DNA of 64,000 nucleotides from Epiperipatus broadwayi (GCA_028023455.1 JAQFVV010006353.1:1178001-1242000); one strand, 5' to 3'. Counted from the stretch's first letter, positions 34,347 through 46,015 are shown. The notes: a model not told the origin generated them from the letters alone. Translations and numbers: made by a program.

Positions 34347-34585
34347 ATCACACGATCACCATTCTTTATGCTTACACAAGCTGCTTAACAGAAGCAAAAC
34401 TCTCCATACAGTAGCACCAATCAGCCAGAATAATCCATGAAAGGCTTCTGCACAAAATCCCTATCTAGCTTAAATTGCACGAGTAGGCACTAGATAGCGA
34501 TTTTATGCACAAGCCTTCCTGCATCCAGTGATTACTTTAGTTTGCACTGAGTGGTGCTACTGTATGCAGAATTTTGCCTCTGTAT
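34347..34585. mobile_element. Foldback element, subfamily A, centre deleted
   Basis: ATCACACGATCACCATTC and GCAAAACTCTCCATACAG open it; GTGCTACTGTATGCAGAATTTTGCC closes it. The arms join through about 20 unrelated bases and both hammerhead-like modules are gone. Confidence 0.65.
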
Positions 34586-34639
34586 AAAACCTAACTTTCT
34601 AGTAATGCAAATAAACAGGCTAAAACACTTTCATAATGC

Positions 34640-35310
34640 CCTGCTTTTCAGATCTTACAATTCATTTGAATATCATTGATTGAACAGTTATCAATTTTAT
34701 GGCACTTTCTAGATTGCCATTTTATAACTATAAAGATTCTGGATGGCCATATTTTCTTTACTATACTATAGCATTCACATATGTAGTAAAATACTCATTT
34801 CTTTCAACACATCGTATTTTTTTACTATCAAATACTAAGGAATGTCGAGCTAACCACATTATTCTAAGCATTACACCGACAAATTTCAAGATTTCCAATT
34901 CTTGGTATGTCTTTGGAGTACTTTAAAAAGTTCAGAAATACTCTTACGATACTATTTTTTGTGTCATTATCTAATTTTAACCATTGTCATTATCCCAGAT
35001 AAATGTCACGATGTTTTAAGTTTTAATTCACAGCAAAAATGACTCTAAAAATCAAATGATCATAATTCAGAGCAGCAACAAAATGACCAATTCAAGAGTT
35101 ATAGTTTCTAGATCAATTCTTACCCAATTACGGTAAAAAAAAAATCAAACAATTGCAGCTGAAATTATGCTCAACTGTTGCTCGGAACAATTAGCAACAT
35201 GATTATCACCATTTCTATAACATTCCTTAAAACGAGATCTACTAACCATTTTTGAATCCAACTTGTAATTTTGCTGGGCTTGTATTCAAAATTTTCTAAT
35301 TTGTAATGCA
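34640..35310. other. Noncoding DNA, possible minus-strand coding trace
   Basis: The minus strand between 34700 and 34920 reads YQELEILKFVGVMLRIMWLA and RHSLVFDSKKIRCVERN without a stop, but with no start, splice sites or family match. The plus ORF at 34699-34926 covers the same bases. Neither is called. Confidence 0.3.
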
Positions 35311-35375
35311 TAGTAAATGTTATCATATAATACTAAATCATCCATGCACTTTACTACCCTCTTTTACAGTTTGCA

Positions 35376-35404
35376 GTTTCGATTGCCCCAGCAATCTTCT
35401 TCAG
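35376..35404 (-). ncRNA. Hammerhead-like module (family 3, unit 1)
   Basis: On the minus strand: CTGAAGA, A, a perfect 6-bp GATTGC/GCAATC hairpin with a TGGG loop, GAAAC, TGC. The cleavage triplet position is mutated in this copy. Confidence 0.45.
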
Positions 35405-35491
35405 AATTTTTATATCTCCTAACTTCAACTGCTAAATTCAAATTTTACTATTACACAATGCTTTATTTACTACCCTCTTTTACAGTTTACA

Positions 35492-35520
35492 GTTTCGATT
35501 GCCCCAGCAATCTTCTTCAG
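35492..35520 (-). ncRNA. Hammerhead-like module (family 3, unit 2)
   Basis: Same core and 6-bp hairpin as unit 1, followed by GAAACTGTA, so a GUA triplet (allowed by the NUH rule) is present. AGUU before the core pairs with AACU after the triplet, giving a short stem I. Confidence 0.5.
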
Positions 35521-35646
35521 AACTTTTATATCTCCTAACTTCAACTGCTTCTTCAGAACTTTTATATCTCCTAACTTCAACTGCTAAATTCAAATTTTTT
35601 CAAAAAAATTTGAATTTAGCAGTTGAAGTTAGGAGATATAAAAATT

Positions 35647-35675
35647 CTGAAGAAGATTGCTGGGGCAATCGAAAC
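35647..35675 (+). ncRNA. Hammerhead-like module (family 3, inverted unit)
   Basis: CTGAAGA, A, GATTGC/GCAATC hairpin with a TGGG loop, GAAAC, TGC. Inverted relative to units 1 and 2. Confidence 0.45.
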
Positions 35676-35829
35676 TGCAAAAGATGGTAATAAATAAAGC
35701 ATTGTGTATTAGTAGTAAAGTGCATGGATGATTTAGTATTATATGATATACATTTGGCAATGCAATAATAAAGTTTCATAGTAAATGTTCTTGCATTCTT
35801 GTAATCGTTTTGTATAACCCTTAACATTT

Positions 35830-37225
35830 ACACATTTTAAATGCAATGTCGATCAAGATTTTTCTATGTTCAGCAAACAGTGGTTCTTTTAAAATTCCTA
35901 ATGTATTTCTTTACTCAGTAGATTCAATTACACTGTGCACTGTCATTAGACACATTTTAAAAGATGTCATATTTGTGGGTCTACTTTTTATTTTTTATTA
36001 CAATACAATTGCCATATACTTCATGATATCATCACTGTTTTTAAAAAAGTGCTATCTTGTCTTATCACTGGCACAATTATCTTTTTAGCATCAAGATTTA
36101 CGCGGCACTTTTATTCTCTTCTAAATCTTTCACTGCTACTTCTGTTACATTTCCTTGTTGCCAAAGCTCTTTTAGATAACATGTGACAGAAATTCTAAAT
36201 GCAATTCTTCTAAATTAGTCATCATTTAATTATGTTTATATTCTTCTTTTAAAAAAATATATATGGTATTCATAATGTAGTTTTTTTTCTTTCTTCATTA
36301 ATTCCACAAATTCACACACATCTCATATTTGTCTCCATGTGCAAATTAACCACTGCATCTTCAACTTTCACATACTTTCTAATTTCTTGTAATCTTAAAA
36401 TGCTTTTCCCATTCAAAGCACTTCTGCATATCAAGATGAATATTACATAATTCTCCAATATGACAAAAATTTATGGCCTGTATTCAGTTTATTTTCTACT
36501 AAATTAATTAATTAATTTGGCTAATGTGTCTGGAGTATCTTCAGTGGCTATGTCCCCCCCCCCCCATCTTTTACTGATAATGAAACCAACTTACTTTTTT
36601 TTATATAATAAATAAATATTCCAAATCAATAACATAATTAATTTATTACTGAGTAGCACAAAGCCGATCTCACAGGAGCATATATGTTTTATTTCCAAGG
36701 TTGCAGATTTTAAGATATAAAACATTCATTAATAATGATGTTTTCCATGACATGGAAAAAAATGGAGATATGGCTGTTTTGGGTCAAATTATACTTCTGA
36801 GTTTGTAATTTTGATTCTCACTTATGACAATTAATTATTTGAATGAATTATCAACTTAAATGGTGATTGCAAAAAAACAAATACAAAAATTATAAGCTAA
36901 TATGAGTTTTCGATGCCGACATCTTTGCCGGAGCCAATACATGCAAATCAATACCAGTAACATCTATAATATACTAAGAAAACCAGTGGGTATCAAGTGG
37001 GAAACTATAAGTTTTACCATTAATGTCATGACCAGAATGTTAATCTCTGATCATTCTTCTCTATTCAAATAATTTAATTTGATTCACAAGAATGGCCACA
37101 TACTTTATCATGATTCTTAAAAAAATGATGCCTGTATTTCATCATTTTTTAAACCCATCATGTATATGTAAATAATAAACCATAAGTGTATTTAATGAAC
37201 TAATTAATCTATGAAAATCACAACA
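35830..37225. other. AT-rich DNA with possible coding traces and a poly-C run
   Basis: The minus strand shows short protein-like bits (for example EELHLEFLSHVI near 36215 and KVEDAVVNLHMETN near 36345) with many stops, too decayed to assign. A poly-C run lies at 36555-36566. Confidence 0.3.
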
Positions 37226-37300
37226 TCACAGTCAGCGCTTGGAATAAACCAATAGAATATCAGTAATCTGTTGTCAAGGCAACATTCAGATAATAAATGG
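37226..37300. repeat. TTGTCAAGGCAAC repeat family member
   Basis: CAGTCAGCGCTTGGAATAAAC to CTGTTGTCAAGGCAAC matches, in reverse, the segments at 38935-39000 and 39390-39470. It is one arm of an unclassified interspersed repeat. Confidence 0.5.
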
Positions 37301-37857
37301 ATTTTCATTTACTATCTGATTACCTTAACATTTTATTCTATTGATTTATTTTATTATAAATTTATATTATTATTATTATTATTTTATTGATTGATTTTAT
37401 TCTATTGACTTATTGATTTAATATTCTATTGATTTACTTTAATCATTAGGTATGATGTGATTTACATATAAATACCTATAAATGCCTCAAATAACTATAG
37501 CCACCTTGATTAGTGAGTTAAAAGGATTGATGTGATATTAAATGGTCCGCTGAGAAAGTCATAATCAAACCTTAAAACATTTACATTTTCTGCTTACAGT
37601 CATCTAACACCCATTGGCTTACTTAGTGTATTATCTGTGTTTTTATAGTCGATCTGCAGTTATTAGCTTTTAAAGCTATTTAATGTTACAAAAATCTTTT
37701 TGGTATTTGTTTTTAATTCTACTTTTTTATAAACTTTATATGATGATAGCTTTTGTAAAATTTTCCTTAATACATATTGCCTGCATTAATATCTTTTATT
37801 GGCTTTTGTTGGTTTTGAAAAGCCATTGAATATTACTTTAAACCTTTTTAAAATATA

Positions 37858-38214
37858 TATATATATGCTTGACGAACAGATAATAAAGTTAGTAAAAGTA
37901 AATAATACTCTGCAATTTAATGAGCTGAGCACTTTCGGGAGGCTTTATGCTCTCATAATCATAGCTACTAAAGTATGGAAAACTATACAAATATAATATG
38001 CAAATACATGCAAATTAATGTGAAGTGATTAAAGAGACCATTTCCGTGAGAGAGAAAAACGTATCTTGTCGATTAATTATTACATTTGTATAGTTCTCCA
38101 CACTTTAGTAGCTACGATTATGGGAGCATAAAGCCTCCCGAAAGCGCTCAGCTCATTAAATTGCAGAGTATTATTTGCTTTTACTAACTTCATTATCTGT
38201 GCGCCAATCATATA
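37858..38214. repeat. Foldback element with arms of about 125 bp
   Basis: The arms (about 37858-37990 and 38085-38214) are near-perfect inverted copies containing GAGCACTTTCGGGAGGCTTT and AAGCCTCCCGAAAGCGCTC. The centre of about 95 bp is unique. Outer ends are TATATATGCTTGACGAACAG on the left and its diverged mirror on the right. The ORF at 37799-37996 overlaps the left arm and is not a gene. Confidence 0.75.
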
Positions 38215-38930
38215 TATATATTTTATAGATTACATGCTAATGAAATAAATATTTAATTATTTAGACCTTTTTAGTATTTTTTTTGTTCTATTTATTGGCT
38301 TTCATATGTGATACCTATGGGACCAGACTATAATATAGCAGCCATACATTTGTGTATTTAACTTTAATTGAAATGTACGCACAACTTAATGAGCTTGTTC
38401 ATTCATCACAATATATATGTTAGTAATAATAAGTAGTAGTTCAACTGACAACTGGCTACTTAAAACAATAAATAATACTGATCATGTAACAATTCATACA
38501 GATAGAGTTAAACTCCATTTCCACAATTAATTAAGTCTTTACCAAAATCATTTAACTCCCATAATTTCCAGTTAGTTTTCACTATCAAGGTTAGTAAGCA
38601 CTATGCTGCTCCCTGGCATCCTTGAGTCAATGTAATTAGAATTAACTGGATCTCTTTTCTACTGTTCTAACTGATCTGCAACTACATTATCAGCCTTTGC
38701 TCTGCTCAATGAGTTTTCATTAATCTACTTTTTCACTTTACCATTTTCCTCTTCTCTCTTCATGAGAAGTTTGGCAGGCATTTTTAATACTTCCACTAAT
38801 TTACACATTATTAGAAATTAATACTACGCAAATAAGAATATGGGACTGCTTTCTACTTTCTGCATGTAATCATTCCTAGAGTGACTCAGCGTTGTTGTAC
38901 TAATCAGCTCTGTACACACTCACACTTATA
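38215..38930. other. AT-rich noncoding DNA
   Basis: No gene or repeat recognised. Confidence 0.5.
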
Positions 38931-38934
38931 TAGT

Positions 38935-39005
38935 AGCCTTGACAACAGGTTGAGATTGTTGATTGTTACTGATATTCTCTTAGCGTTGACTGATTTCAAT
39001 GATTG
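38935..39005. repeat. TTGTCAAGGCAAC repeat family member, reverse
   Basis: CCTTGACAACAGGTTGAGATTG and CTTAGCGTTGACTGATTTC match 39398-39470 in the same orientation and 37226 in reverse. Confidence 0.5.
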
Positions 39006-39200
39006 CTTATAAACCCATTTAGCCTTGAGCATTATTACACTTATTATTTAAACAATACTTTGGGTGTCATTTGAAAATTATAACTGCAGTTTGTAATGTT
39101 ATAATTTCACTATTTATTAGTCCGCATTTAAAACGGGTTGTATTTACCTGTTTAAGCAGGTTTATTTAAATATCTTTGTATCAATAATTTCAATCTCATT

Positions 39201-39434
39201 GGTCAAGTTGCAATCTTTAGGGTCTATATAAGTATATTGGACCATACATAAAGATGGGATTCAACATTTATTGTTAAAAGGGGGTTGCCGTGACAACAAG
39301 TTGAGATTGTTGATTGCGGTCAAGTTTGTAATCTTTAGTGTATATATAAAATATATTGGATCATAAAAGTGGGATTCCACTTTTATTGCTAAAATGTGGT
39401 TGCCTTGACAACAGGTTGAGATTGTTGATTGTTA
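39201..39434. repeat. Tandem dimer of a 117-bp unit
   Basis: Units start with GGTCAAGTT at 39201 and 39318. Each contains a TATA-like run (GTCTATATAAG, GTGTATATATAA), a WCATAAAGATGGGATTC-like block and ends with GACAACARGTTGAGATTG. The dimer lies in the TTGTCAAGGCAAC repeat family. It may be a satellite seed; the unit has no coding meaning. Confidence 0.75.
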
Positions 39435-40345
39435 TTGATGTGGGGATTGTCTAAGTGTTGACTGATATTAATAATTACTTTATTAATAAATATATAACCA
39501 GTCAGTATACAACAAAATAGCATATGTAATATTTTCCTCAAGTTCTTAAGCATTATTTGTAAACAAAACATTTCTTCTATAAAATTTGGGTGAACTATGA
39601 TAACCATTTATTCTTGTTCCTTTAGCTTCTCCTTTCAATCCACAAAATCTTTCCTATAATACCGCAGAAAATGTTGAAGATTAAAACTTCTTTCTCCCAC
39701 CTTATTAGCATTAATATTTCTTTCACCAATGTCATCTATCTGTGCTGTTGTACTTTAATATTTTTCAGAATGTCAGATTATCATGAATATATGTTAAGAC
39801 CTTATAAAACTTTAAACACCAGAGTTACTTGTAAAATCAAATGCCTCTATATCTGATTTTATTCATTTACATTTTCACTGATTTTATCTTGACTAGTAGG
39901 AATAAGTTAAGATGCAATTACTAGCAAAATGTACTTTTTAAAATAAATAAAAAAGTAAATATCAACAAATTAAAATTCAAATGCTAACACAAATAAAAAC
40001 TGCCATTGCTAAATTTATATATATAAAAACAAAGTAAAGTATTTAAAAAAAAATAATTCTATTTTAAAATGTTTTGGAACTTTGACTTTTTTTTCTTAAT
40101 ATGGAATTACAAAATAGAAATAAAAAATATAAGAGGAAGAACTAATTTTAATAAACAACAGGAAGAAGCAATACCTTTTACAGATAAAAATGTTTCCAAA
40201 TCTTTCTGTCTCTGCATTTAGTGAAAATAATTACAAATTATAAAAAACACACCCTAACTTGAATTATACCTTATTCAGAATTGTGCACAAAAAAATCTCA
40301 AATTTCAAAATTCATTACTAACTAATAAAGAAACTGTCAAAAACA
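39435..40345. other. AT-rich noncoding DNA
   Basis: Nothing recognised beyond the tail of the preceding repeat (to about 39480). Confidence 0.45.
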
Positions 40346-40565
40346 ATAAGACATCACATGACCAATAAGTCATCACATGATTTTAACTTACTTCATTAGC
40401 ATAAGACATCACATGACCAACAAGTCATCACATGATTTTAACTTACTTCATTAGCATAAGACATCACATGACCAACAAGTCATCACATGATTTTAACTTA
40501 CTTCATTAGCATAAGACATCACATGACCAACAAGTCATCACATGATTTTAACTTACTTCATTAGC
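40346..40565. repeat. Four-unit tandem array, 55-bp period
   Basis: Units start with ATAAGACATCACATGACC at 40346, 40401, 40456 and 40511 and are identical except for one base in the first. Each contains two TCACATGA-type sites. The array abuts a half element of foldback subfamily B, and single units occur at the termini of related repeats, so it was amplified from an element end. It is not a CRISPR: there are no unique spacers and the genome is eukaryotic. Confidence 0.9.
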
Positions 40566-40750
40566 ATATTCTTCTATTCTCACAACTTTTACACCATTTA
40601 GTGTAAATTTTAGTTGCTTTGATCAAAAAATCAAAAAGGCTAATCACTGGTAATGCCATAAGCTCGAAACTAATCTAGGGCATTCAATAGGAAAGCAATG
40701 AATAACACTAGATAGTATAAAAATACTAAGAACAAAAGAACATGCTAATA
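40566..40750. repeat. Half element of foldback subfamily B
   Basis: CTTCTATTCTCACAACTTTT, then TTTAGTGTAA, and a decayed module (CTGGTAATGCCATAAGCTCG, AAACTAATC) match the elements at 2411-2995. Only one arm remains. Confidence 0.55.
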
Positions 40751-41160
40751 AAACGACTGCCATTTAGCAAGAAAGCTAATTTAGCAGCAAAAGCTAGTTT
40801 ATATATTATCATGGAACATTATTTGCGCTGAATGTTTTATATGAAAGTATATTTATTTAAAAATATAGACAAAATTAAAATTTTCGATCAGCACAAAAAT
40901 TTCAAACAAAAAAAAAAATTCTAATTTTGCTTTCCCCATTTTTTGTATTGTATTTGGATATAAATATGGATATCAAATTGAGGTCGGTAAATGATTAAAG
41001 AAACTGTACAGCAATTCATTTAATACTTAAGACATTTTCAAATGTTTGCGACCATCTATTGCTAGATGTTTTTGTGTTTCATTTAACATGAAGAAAAAAA
41101 ACTGTTTGCCTTGATGTCTTAAAAAAGTGTATCTGTAGGTATATATGCAAGAATGTTCAT

Positions 41161-41402
41161 ACCATATTACTTCGAATTTAAGCCACACTTTTTATTCAAA
41201 TTTTGAAGACATAAAATTAGTGTGTGGCTTAAATTCAAAGGAATATTTTAACACTAAATTAGGTACCTTACTGTATTTATATTAGTTCCTATTTAAATAA
41301 ACAAAAATGTTAATTATTTTTCACTACCTATTATAAAATTATTTTTATATGTCTTTCTAATTTTAAAATCCTACTGCAGCTTAAATTCAAAGTAATATGG
41401 TA
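41161..41402. mobile_element. MITE with TIRs of about 22 bp
   Basis: The left end CCATATTACTTCGAATTTAAG and right end CTTAAATTCAAAGTAATATGG are inverted; a further internal copy of the GTGTGGCTTAAATTC motif makes a hairpin at 41163-41245. Flanking TA at both ends is compatible with a Tc1/mariner-type duplication. There is no ORF. Confidence 0.65.
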
Positions 41403-42079
41403 ATTTAATATTAAAATGTAAACATCACATTGAAAAACAAATGTCACAAATGCACGACACTCCAATACTGATAGGCAAGCATAATTCTTAATTTTTCTCT
41501 TAAAATGTGACCCTGTAATGACAAATTCTTATTTAATTACGAACGCCTCAAGTAAATATTAGCTGTGATTATAAAATAAAAAACAAAAGAATACTATTTA
41601 TGTCTGTCACCAAGAAAATAGTCATCATTGATTCAACAATTTTGTTGGAAAAAATAGATATGGACAGACTGTAAGGTTATTGTTTACACTAAATGTCTTC
41701 AAGATCTATCACTGGATTATCTAGTATATTACCCTTGAGTTAGTTAATAAATATTTGAAAACAATACACTGAATACAGGAAAAACTGGATTAATATTAGA
41801 ATCAATGTTTTTTTACTGATATATCAAAACATTTGAAAATTGTTAAGATATCTTTTCAAAGGGAAAAAAAATATAGATTTTTTTTTCCCAATGTATATTT
41901 ACTATTCAAAACTGCATATCCTCCGGAATAGCTTCAATCAGTCACACAAAACAATTCCTTTCTCAATCTCAACATAAATCAAAATTAATATTCAGATTAA
42001 AATAAACATGATGATTAAAGATGTAAACTGTGATGGAGTATTTGATACTTTTTAAAAAGAAATTTAATGACTTAATATC
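41403..42079. other. AT-rich noncoding DNA
   Basis: No gene or repeat recognised. Confidence 0.5.
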
Positions 42080-42565
42080 TGAGGTCGAATCAAAAATGAT
42101 CTGTATTCTGGTTATTACTTGGATTATATCATAACACAGATTTCTGGGATCCTCAAAGACCAGTATTGGAAGGAAAAAGGTTCAACAATCAACAGTGTTT
42201 GTTACAGTGAGATGTTCATTGAAGAGCTGAAGCCGAAAATATAGACAAAATGCAGGACTGCTATCCAGTAACATTGTTTTCTCAAATGGCAATGCATATA
42301 TCCACATTACTGCCCATACATTCTAAAAATTTTGTTTTGAGGTGTTTGAGCATCCTAACTATAAACCTGATCTTGCATCGTTGGGCTTTCAACTGTTTAG
42401 TCTCCTGAAAGAATTCCTACATCTGACAAAGAGATAAAAATAATGAGCAGTGCATTCATGGCTCACAGCTCAATCTAAAACATTTTTAATGTAGAAATAG
42501 GCAAAGGATATTGAAAGGCAGGGAGATGATATTGGAAAAATGATAAATTTTACAATGCAGATACT
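42080..42565 (+). pseudogene. Mariner-type transposase relic, C-terminal part
   Basis: With frameshifts the plus strand reads KGSTINSVCYSEMF (usual GxTINSxYY), NGNAYIHITAH (usual DNARPHTA; the catalytic D is now N), FEHPNYKPDLASLGFQLFS (usual HPPYSPDLAPSDYHLF) and, near the end, an AKDIERQGDDIGK-like tail. Order and spacing fit mariner transposases of the IS630/Tc1/mariner superfamily. Stops and shifts make it inactive. The minus ORF at 42470-42742 is its shadow plus flank. Confidence 0.75.
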
Positions 42566-44845
42566 TTTTGACTCGCTCTCATATTTAAAATCCTGACTTA
42601 TTAACTGTATTTCTTTTAATTGAAGCTTTGTATACCCAATGACATAATCTCTCAAAACTATGTTGGGGGGAAAACGAGTCAACACAGTACCAAAAAAAAA
42701 AAAGTCAACACAAAATTTGAAAAGTTTATGGGCAAATTCCAAAAACTAGGTGCAAAAAATTTTAAAAATGCTGCCGGCCAGTGACTTTCAAATTTTAGAT
42801 CAACTTACAACTAATGCGAAGAATTCCTATAGTCTTACCATGAATTCATAAAATCTACATACCGTTTGCAAAGTACAATTCAATCGAGTAATTACTACTG
42901 AAATATATTAGCATAATTCTAAAAATCTTTTCCCACAATTATAATCATACAAATATTCATATATCATAGTGATTATCACACTTATCTGCAGAGCCATAAC
43001 CTTGAGACCGAGACTAGCTGGGTACCTGAAAAAAATTGAAGACTTTTTTTTGGGAGATCACCAACCTTTTTTACCAATCACAAAATAGATATCTATCTAT
43101 TTGGTTAAAGAATAACGGTCCCAAATTAATCTGGATTATTTAGATGAATGACAACACATGTGCTGTAAAACAAAAATGATGTCATATGACTTGATCTTCA
43201 CCATCGGTTGCATAACTGTTAAATTACAATGAGTGCTGACCCTACACTTTATCTATGCAAGTTAAAATGACTACAGAGATACAATATAAAATATAATTAT
43301 ATAAAATTTTCTCCCTCCACTTATCATCACTGATATCATAACTGGTAACTACAGGATATGCTTTTTTTTTTTGCATGCTATGGAGTGTAATTATCTCTGG
43401 TAAAAAACAAACAAACAAATATCTGTCTATTTTTCAATCTCTATGACATTTAAGTTCAGATATATTTTGTAATGGTTTGACTTTAAAATACATATCACAC
43501 AACACTTTTGCTTTACTTCCTTACTGTAATCTACCATCTTTTATAATAAAATCTGGACAGGAAGTACATTTTAAAGTAATTTTTCATTTTACTAGATTAG
43601 AAATATTTACTCAATAGTAGAAAAAAATATTTATTTTGAAAATAATTGCATTTCCTTCCTCCTAGAGAAATTCGACTACATTTGAAGTATTCCTTGAATC
43701 GGGAATTCCTTTATTACAATCATTTCTATTTTTTCAAAAAAACTTCAGCATACACAGTCAGAACTAAAAGAAAAGCTAATAATTAAATACAAGAATATTT
43801 ACATAACTGTAAACAAAATAAAAATATATAGACACCATAGATTAAATTTTATGTGTGGTCAAATCAACATCAAATCATAATGATGAATAAAATTTCCACA
43901 GAATGACCTATCATGTGTTTGGTTTTCAAATGAACCAAAAGCATATTCATTATTGGGGCGCATTGCCGATCATCCTCCTCTCTTATTATTAACTTTTCCA
44001 AGCATCACAAACTTTTTTAATGAATAACATCCCAAGCTACATCCAAAATAAGACAACCTCAACAAGGACATTTGTACTTCAAAATTTTTTAAGCGAAAAC
44101 ATGATCTGATTTTTTATGCAATGTTAAATTTTAATGGGAGAATAAGAGGGGGGGGGAGAGCCTTGACAATGATCACACAAGAATGATCTAAATGTTGGTA
44201 ATTTATGCAAAATATTTGTTATGAATGCAAAAAATATAACAAACTTTAAAAAGCATAGGATAAAGAAATACTGATTAATCAATTGTTTTGAAAAAACTGA
44301 ATTGCATTTGGATTAAAAATGGGAGGACTAGAATTGTGGAATTTTAACTTTTATTTTTAACAGGAAATTTGGTGTAATTTTACAGCTAGACAATTTAACA
44401 ATAAATATTCAAATGAAAGGTGAAAAATATTTAAAGAAAATGTACAACAACAACAAACACTAAATAAAAGAGCAAAAAAATTATTGAGATAATTAATAAA
44501 ATGGAAAAAGAAAACTATAACATGGAAATTATGTAATAAGTAATAGTATGTACAAAAGAAAGTAAACAGTGCACTAAAAAGCAACAGAAAACGTGTAGCA
44601 AGACAGATGAATTACAAAGGTAGATTTGACATATATACAGTAGATCACAATACATGATTTAAAAGAAGAAAAAAATCAGAGTTGCAAGGAATGCAAAAAT
44701 GGTTGAAACAAAGAATAAAGACTGGACCAATATCAGTGTTCTGTACCATATAAATTATAATGACGTTAACATTTAATTCATTGCTTTCATTTAGAATAAT
44801 TGGTTGTTTTTTTTTCCGGCAATCAAGTAAGTTATAAAAATATAA
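42566..44845. other. AT-rich noncoding DNA
   Basis: No gene recognised. A poly-G run lies at 44150-44158. The 75-codon ORF at 44357-44584 is T-rich on its coding strand and not credible. Confidence 0.5.
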
Positions 44846-44942
44846 GCATTGGTGGTCGAGAGGTCAGCGACAGCTGCTTTACAATCAGTTATCCTGGGAT
44901 AGCGGGTTCGCTTCCCGGCTGATGCTATGACACACGAGAAAA
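44846..44942 (+). mobile_element. SINE1
   Basis: AAGCATTGGTGGTCGAGAGG, a GGTTCGCTTCCC B box and GGCTGATGCTATGACAC are all well kept, making this the best SINE1 copy in the window. An A-rich tail follows. Confidence 0.8.
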
Positions 44943-44999
44943 AAATATATACTGTACACCAAACTGCGAATCACATGATTTTTTTCTGTTATTCTATTT

Positions 45000-45150
45000 A
45001 CCACTAAAACTAATAATTCATCCTATTTATTCTACTCAAGTCAACTAGTGTAAGTCTGAAAAATCACTGGACACTAGATGGCAGTAGTACATTCAAATGT
45101 GCAGATTAGTTTCTGATTACTGTCCATCTTCAATGAAATTTACAATTCCC
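45000..45150. repeat. Fragment of foldback subfamily B
   Basis: TCACTGGACACTAGATGGCAG followed by AGATTAGTTTCTGATTACTG and CTTCAATGAAAT are a diverged single arm ending in a decayed module (minus strand CATTGAAGATG...GAAAC). Confidence 0.45.
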
Positions 45151-45764
45151 ATTTGTGAAATTATTATATAAATAAAACTTTTGTCTTCAATGATTTTTTT
45201 TACAAGTAACTTTTTTTTAATTCAATACATTTTCTAAACTGATTGGGAGTTGAAATATGCATGTTTAGACGTGTGCCATATAAGAATTGTAGAGCGGTGC
45301 CTAATTTTATTTAAAGGAAATTCAGGAGGTCATCCAATTATAGACCAAACCTCTTAAACACAAACTATCAAAGAGATATTCGAGATTATAAAATGTCATT
45401 TTAATATTAATGTTAAAATAAAATACAATTTAAATTTTTAAAAACTAATACATTGTGTACATCTTTTTATCGAGATAATTAGAAACCATCCACAATAAAT
45501 TTTGGACTCAAACCAATGATCACAGTGCAGTGAAACACATCAGGACCAATGAATACGAGTTCCATTATCCTTTGGATTTGCCATATATAAAAAGGCATTT
45601 GATTCTATAGCATTTCTAGAAAAATTGAAATTTTGGACCATCAAGAAATTCTGGAATAGTTATCAATAGCAGCCATTAGATTTCACGATAAACTACCATA
45701 TTCCAGCATAATTCCACATCTCTAAAAAAAAAACTTCAGCAGTTTTACAATAAACATTTTAATT
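45151..45764. other. AT-rich noncoding DNA
   Basis: No gene or repeat recognised. Confidence 0.5.
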
Positions 45765-46015
45765 TGTGAAGCGCAGATAGATGAAAATTGAAATAAATTG
45801 AGATACTTGCTAAATCCCACTACGCTTGTTACAACACATATCCGACAGCCAATCAGATGATATGATAGCAGCCCTTTTCTCGTAAAATCTTTGTTGTGTA
45901 TTTGGGTTTGATTGTCGTTTGAGCAGCTATCATGTCATCTGATTGGCTGTCGGATGTGTTGTAACGAGCATAGTGAGATTTAGCAAATATCTCAATTTAT
46001 TTCAATAAACATTTT
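45765..46015. mobile_element. Foldback element with arms of about 90 bp
   Basis: Left arm 45775-45869, right arm 45925-46010, loop about 55 bp. The arms are nearly identical and contain CCGACAGCCAATCAGATGA and TCATCTGATTGGCTGTCGG, so a CCAAT box occurs in each. The outer ends read AATTTGTGAAGCGCAG on the left and TTATTTCAATAAACATTTTG on the right. A fragment lies at 17.11 kb. Good arm identity suggests recent insertion. Confidence 0.8.

Larger units (their letters stand above)
35330..35745. mobile_element. Foldback/tandem cluster, family 3, with three hammerhead-like modules
   Basis: Two direct minus-oriented units 116 bp apart are followed by an inverted plus-oriented unit, so the locus is both tandem and palindromic (turning point about 35597-35608). 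Units share TTTATATCTCCTAACTTC and AATCATCCATGCACTTTACT. A 36-bp segment is also duplicated (35512-35547 and 35548-35583). Four short ORFs here are repeat translations and not genes. Tandem arrangement of modules is what dimeric minimal hammerheads and retrozymes show. Confidence 0.75.

Noticed and set aside
34699-34926. Possible membrane protein ORF (75 codons)
   Set aside because: No splice or start support; the opposite strand is equally open and no family is recognised.
35317-35827. Four overlapping ORFs with repeated FYLLTSTAKF-like peptides, as a repeat protein
   Set aside because: They appear on both strands of a palindromic noncoding repeat; the peptide repetition comes from the DNA repeats.
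40346-40565. Regular direct repeats resembling a CRISPR array
   Set aside because: Units are identical end to end with no unique spacers, and the window is eukaryotic. It is a tandem satellite.
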